Source: Verrucomicrobiia bacterium
Lineage (GTDB): Bacteria; Verrucomicrobiota; Verrucomicrobiia; Limisphaerales; UBA11358
Length of the DNA: 7,441 nucleotides
NCBI GenBank assembly: GCA_030044395.1
Contig: JASHVW010000389.1
Span: 1 to 7,441, forward strand
Direction of reading: 5' to 3'
The translations under genes and the position numbers were made by a program. Positions 4,655 to 7,441 of this stretch are shown one piece after another; positions within the stretch are counted from its first letter, which is position 1; each line of letters opens with the position of its first letter. The notes beneath the pieces were generated by a model. The model had not been told where the DNA came from, did not search any database, and worked only from the letters and a program-made list of their open reading frames with translations.

Positions 4655-7096
4655 ATGAAAACAAACCCAAAAAAAGTCAAACTCACGGCAGCCTTTTGGC
4701 TGGCAACCTGTATGGCCTGGCTGATGATTCCGGCCGCCTCCCTCGGGCAGACCGTCCTGGCAAGCTGGCAAAACGACAGTGGCGACGGGTGCCTAGATTG
4801 GCCGGCGTTTTCAGGAAATGGCTATAACGGGTCGGTCGCCGGCATTACCAGCACGGTTACCACCAACATATACAGCGACAATCTCCCAATATACCCAAAC
4901 ATCTACAGCTTTGCGCAGAACGTCGTTCCTGGATACGCTCAAAGTCTGCAAATCACCGAAGCGGGCGGTTACGACCAAAACCTGACCCTCAACCTGAGTC
5001 AAGCTCAGTGGCAGGCCTTCGCCACCAACAATTTGTTGAGCTTTACGTTCTCCGTGCCAGCCTGGACCAACGGGGGCTACTCGCAGCTCCCACAAATCGT
5101 TATCAACTGCAATGGGTCATGGGGATATGCGGCGGTTCCTTACAGCAACACCAACCTGTGGTCGGCAACGGGCAATACCGCCAACAATGGCACCAGCCCA
5201 TTTCAGCCCAACTTTTACTTTTACAACGGCAGCCCGGAGCAGACGCAAACCGTCACTCTTAACTATGCAAGCCTCTTGTCGCAGATTACCAACAACGGTT
5301 ACAGCTATCTTCAGATTATTTTTAGTTCCAACAACGGCGGTGGGGCGCCTGATTACTGGTGGATGAACAACGTGACCGTGTCCCAGTCGCAAACGCAGCT
5401 CGTCTATACGGTGGACGACTTTTCCACAAACGGCGTGGGACCTTTAAACCCGACCAATGACGATTATTTTCCAACCGCGCAAAGCTACGCCGCTGGCGAT
5501 ATTGACAATGTCTGGTCAGAGTGGTTTGGCAACGGAATCACCAGCATTTCCTTTGATCCGGATGTGAACGTCAGCGGCGACACGAACGCCAACGGAGCGA
5601 TGGCTCTCAATTTCACGTGGAACGGGCCTGCCGTGGATGGATACCAGCAGTGGGTCCTCTGGCAGCAAGGGGGTGGCAACTACACGTTGGTGCCGGGCGG
5701 ATCGGTAGGCATCGGCTACCCACAGTACACCAATCTTGAGGCCGACGTGAAGTTTGACCCCAGCTCGATCGGGACAACGAACGACGCCGGCGTTCTCGGC
5801 GTCATCCGCCTCGGCATCCGGGCCTTTGGCGCATTTGGCCAAGACTGGGAACCCGCTGGTGACTACGTGACCATCACCGACACCAACTGGCACCATATAA
5901 ACATGCCCCTAAACGGCTCCAACCCCGATTACGGCAATATTGGCGCCGCGATAATTGGCGAAGACGTGAACGCCTACGTTGGTGGCGGCGGCCTGGACGG
6001 CAATCAGATTTTGTATGTGGATAACATCAGATTCACGGGACCGCTGCTTGCGCCGCCGATACCGCCGCCCACGGTGGAGCTCCCACAGCGGGCAAAGCCC
6101 GGGCTGCGGATATTCGCCGGATCGGCCGTGAATACGTATGATCGCGAGCTGTTGTACACCGTTGATCAAAATCAGTCCTGGGTGGATCCGGGCGCGCACT
6201 TCCCGGTGTCGTACTCATTCACGCTCCAGGATGTCAACCCCAACATCAACCAAACGATGGTCGAACTCATCGGGGGCGGCACGACTCCAACCTCCGATGG
6301 TGAGTATGACGACTATAGCGGGCCTACGACGTTTTGGATGCAAATCAATCCGATCGCAGGCGGCGAGGTTACGGCCAGCGTCCAATGGAAGACCAACCTG
6401 CCGGGTGCCAACCCGAACATTACGGCCACGGAGTTCACCAACTCCACGGCCGTTGGCTTGTGGTCGCTCGTGTTTACGAGTACCAACAGTGGCTACGTCG
6501 TCGCGCCAGGCCAGGTTATCCTCGGCTCGACGAACTTTACGATTACGGACACTAATGTTGTGTCCGACTTCGCCGATCCTTTGTTTGCCGGTTTTGGGCT
6601 TCAGCCCAACTCCACGACGGGCGAAGGAGCGTATGAGGATTGGGGGAAGATCGCGATCAGCAATGTCGTTGACGGCAATGAGTTCGAAGACTTCACCAAG
6701 GAAAGCAGCGACATCGGCGCAATTACCGCAAACGAAACCCCATCGGGTGAGTTTGACAACAGTATATCCGCGTTGCCCGCCAGTTTGATCATTCAGACGA
6801 CCAACGACGTCTGGTGGTTGAACTGGGCGCAGCCGGCCAACGGTTTCACGCTCGCCACGACCACCAATTTGGTGGGTACCAACTGGATCAATCCGGGGTA
6901 CTACAGTGGCTACACTGACACCAATGCGCCCAGGGTGATGCCCCTGACGACAACTTTTGCCGGCAAATACTGGGTCTTGTTACCAAAGGACGACCTGCCT
7001 ACGGCGAGTGGGAACGCGAACCCGAGTCCGCCGGCCGCCGGTCCGGCAGCGCCCAATGCGTTCTTCCTGCTCTCGACCAACGTGGTGTCGCCATAA
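4655..7096 (+). CDS. large secreted protein of repeated beta-sandwich-like modules, function unknown
   Basis: An 813-residue exported protein that I cannot assign to a known family. Residues 1-31 are a signal peptide (basic KKVK, hydrophobic core, cut near SLG/Q). The rest is rich in Asn, Thr, Gly and aromatic residues. By layout it divides into a first module (about 33-248), a second module (about 250-463) starting YTVDDFS and ending ILYVDNIRFTG, a proline-rich linker (PPIPPP, 467-472), a third module (about 480-700), and a C-terminal module (about 710-785) with FTLATTTNLVGTNW. A low-complexity Pro/Ala/Ser tail follows. The 'VDNIRFTG' ending is typical of carbohydrate-binding jelly rolls, so glycan binding is likely for module 2. 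I see no paired-carboxylate motif that proves catalysis, but a novel hydrolase or lyase cannot be excluded. It lies 82 bp after the pseudopilin gene and before a strong terminator, so it is probably the last gene of that unit. Confidence 0.8.
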   Translation: MKTNPKKVKLTAAFWLATCMAWLMIPAASLGQTVLASWQNDSGDGCLDWPAFSGNGYNGSVAGITSTVTTNIYSDNLPIYPNIYSFAQNVVPGYAQSLQITEAGGYDQNLTLNLSQAQWQAFATNNLLSFTFSVPAWTNGGYSQLPQIVINCNGSWGYAAVPYSNTNLWSATGNTANNGTSPFQPNFYFYNGSPEQTQTVTLNYASLLSQITNNGYSYLQIIFSSNNGGGAPDYWWMNNVTVSQSQTQLVYTVDDFSTNGVGPLNPTNDDYFPTAQSYAAGDIDNVWSEWFGNGITSISFDPDVNVSGDTNANGAMALNFTWNGPAVDGYQQWVLWQQGGGNYTLVPGGSVGIGYPQYTNLEADVKFDPSSIGTTNDAGVLGVIRLGIRAFGAFGQDWEPAGDYVTITDTNWHHINMPLNGSNPDYGNIGAAIIGEDVNAYVGGGGLDGNQILYVDNIRFTGPLLAPPIPPPTVELPQRAKPGLRIFAGSAVNTYDRELLYTVDQNQSWVDPGAHFPVSYSFTLQDVNPNINQTMVELIGGGTTPTSDGEYDDYSGPTTFWMQINPIAGGEVTASVQWKTNLPGANPNITATEFTNSTAVGLWSLVFTSTNSGYVVAPGQVILGSTNFTITDTNVVSDFADPLFAGFGLQPNSTTGEGAYEDWGKIAISNVVDGNEFEDFTKESSDIGAITANETPSGEFDNSISALPASLIIQTTNDVWWLNWAQPANGFTLATTTNLVGTNWINPGYYSGYTDTNAPRVMPLTTTFAGKYWVLLPKDDLPTASGNANPSPPAAGPAAPNAFFLLSTNVVSP

Positions 7097-7131
7097 GAGC
7101 AACGCGCCACAGTAAGCTCTGGATAACTCAC

Positions 7132-7161
7132 AACGGCGCCGGGAAACCGGCGCCGTTTTTT
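7132..7161 (+). terminator. strong Rho-independent terminator
   Basis: A perfect 11-bp stem (7132-7142 with 7147-7157), very GC-rich, is closed by a GAAA tetraloop and followed by six T residues (7156-7161). It lies 35 bases after the stop of the 813-residue gene and works in the plus direction only, since no A-run precedes it. It marks the end of the araC-pseudopilin-secreted protein unit. Confidence 0.95.
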
Positions 7162-7186
7162 ATGGAAAAATCACGGACTCACAAGA

Positions 7187-7215
7187 ACGGTGCCGGGTAA
7201 AATCTCCGGCGTCGT
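7187..7215 (+). other. second, degenerate hairpin behind the terminator
   Basis: ACGGTGCCGG (7187-7196) pairs with CCGGCGTCGT (7206-7215) over 10 bp, with two G-U pairs on the RNA. Its arms resemble those of the terminator 55 bases upstream. Only a short TTTT at 7219-7222 follows, three bases off the stem, so it would be a weak backup terminator at best, or an RNA-stabilising element. Confidence 0.5.
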
Positions 7216-7371
7216 CACTTTTGATGCAAACTTAACCCATGCACAATCCTTCTGCGGGATTATCGTGGCGGTGTTGTTGGAATTGACGCGATTGGTGGCG
7301 GTGATAAAATCATGCAATGCTATGCAGGTTTCTCGTCAGGCCGGCCGCAATTTTCCGCGCCGTGTATTTTG

Positions 7372-7377
7372 TATAAT
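7372..7377 (+). promoter_or_regulatory. perfect -10 box near right edge
   Basis: TATAAT matches the sigma-70 -10 consensus exactly. No good -35 box lies 16-18 bases upstream (the region reads CAATTTTC). It might drive the next gene beyond the window. Single boxes like this occur by chance. Confidence 0.25.
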
Positions 7378-7441
7378 GGCCAACTATCGCCGCCAAAAAT
7401 TAAAACCAGGATGGCTTTTGCGGGTGGCATATTCTTTTTGG

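Larger units (their letters stand above)
7097..7441. other. intergenic end region with terminator; next gene not identified
   Basis: This 345-bp stretch holds the terminator (7132-7161), a second hairpin (7187-7215), a partial copy of a sequence upstream of the regulator (7260-7280) and a TATAAT box (7372-7377). Open frames reach the right edge: from the ATG at 7312 (43 codons), with internal ATG 7411 in the same frame, and from the ATG at 7376 (22 codons). None is recognisable as a protein family. A gene starting just before or after the edge is plausible. Confidence 0.5.

Noticed and set aside
4644..4658. Four-codon frame (MERK) ending across the ATG of the 813-residue gene
   Set aside because: It is too short to mean anything and is a by-product of the A-rich leader.
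6138..6788. 216-codon plus-strand frame inside the 813-residue gene
   Set aside because: The translation is Arg/Ser/Pro-rich and typical of an out-of-frame reading of GC-rich coding DNA; the main frame has a signal peptide and modules.
439..7096. Equal length (813 residues) of the GH30 protein and the second secreted protein as a sign of duplication
   Set aside because: The two sequences differ in domain order and content apart from a similar C-terminal module, so the equal length is coincidence.

Overview
This window looks like a polysaccharide-use region from a Verrucomicrobiota bacterium or a close relative in the PVC group. The assignment rests on style, not on a marker gene. The window holds a prepilin-like protein with an H-X9-DG motif, large secreted proteins rich in Asn and Thr, C-terminal modules of the 'TSTNLLSW...FYQI' type that recur in verrucomicrobial secreted proteins, and start codons that mostly lack a Shine-Dalgarno sequence.

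Layout. (1) Positions 1-112, minus strand: the first 37 codons of an L-fucose isomerase gene (fucI), cut by the window edge. (2) 113-438: a divergent intergenic region with an imperfect 18-bp palindrome, a possible promoter and a short upstream reading frame. (3) 439-2880, plus strand: a secreted, multidomain GH30-type glycoside hydrolase. (4) 2881-3265: a regulatory-looking gap with two near-identical 23-bp repeats, each containing an inverted repeat, and a perfect 20-bp interrupted palindrome. (5) 3266-3712: a small AraC-type regulator made of little more than its DNA-binding domain. (6) 3709-4572: a prepilin-like H-X9-DG protein whose start codon overlaps the regulator's stop codon. (7) 4655-7096: a secreted 813-residue protein that appears to be several beta-sandwich modules with no catalytic domain I recognise. 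(8) 7097-7441: a very strong intrinsic terminator, a second degenerate hairpin, and the unassigned start of the next region.

How it may work together (inference). The GH30 enzyme would cut a polysaccharide outside the cytoplasm, FucI would process released L-fucose (or D-arabinose) inside, and the araC-pseudopilin-secreted protein set looks like a three-gene transcription unit. It has no terminator between its genes and ends at 7132-7161. The regulator could control this unit and possibly the GH30 or fucI genes through the repeats around 2968-3097. The pseudopilin and large secreted protein may serve in secretion or surface glycan binding. The substrate cannot be fixed from the sequence alone.
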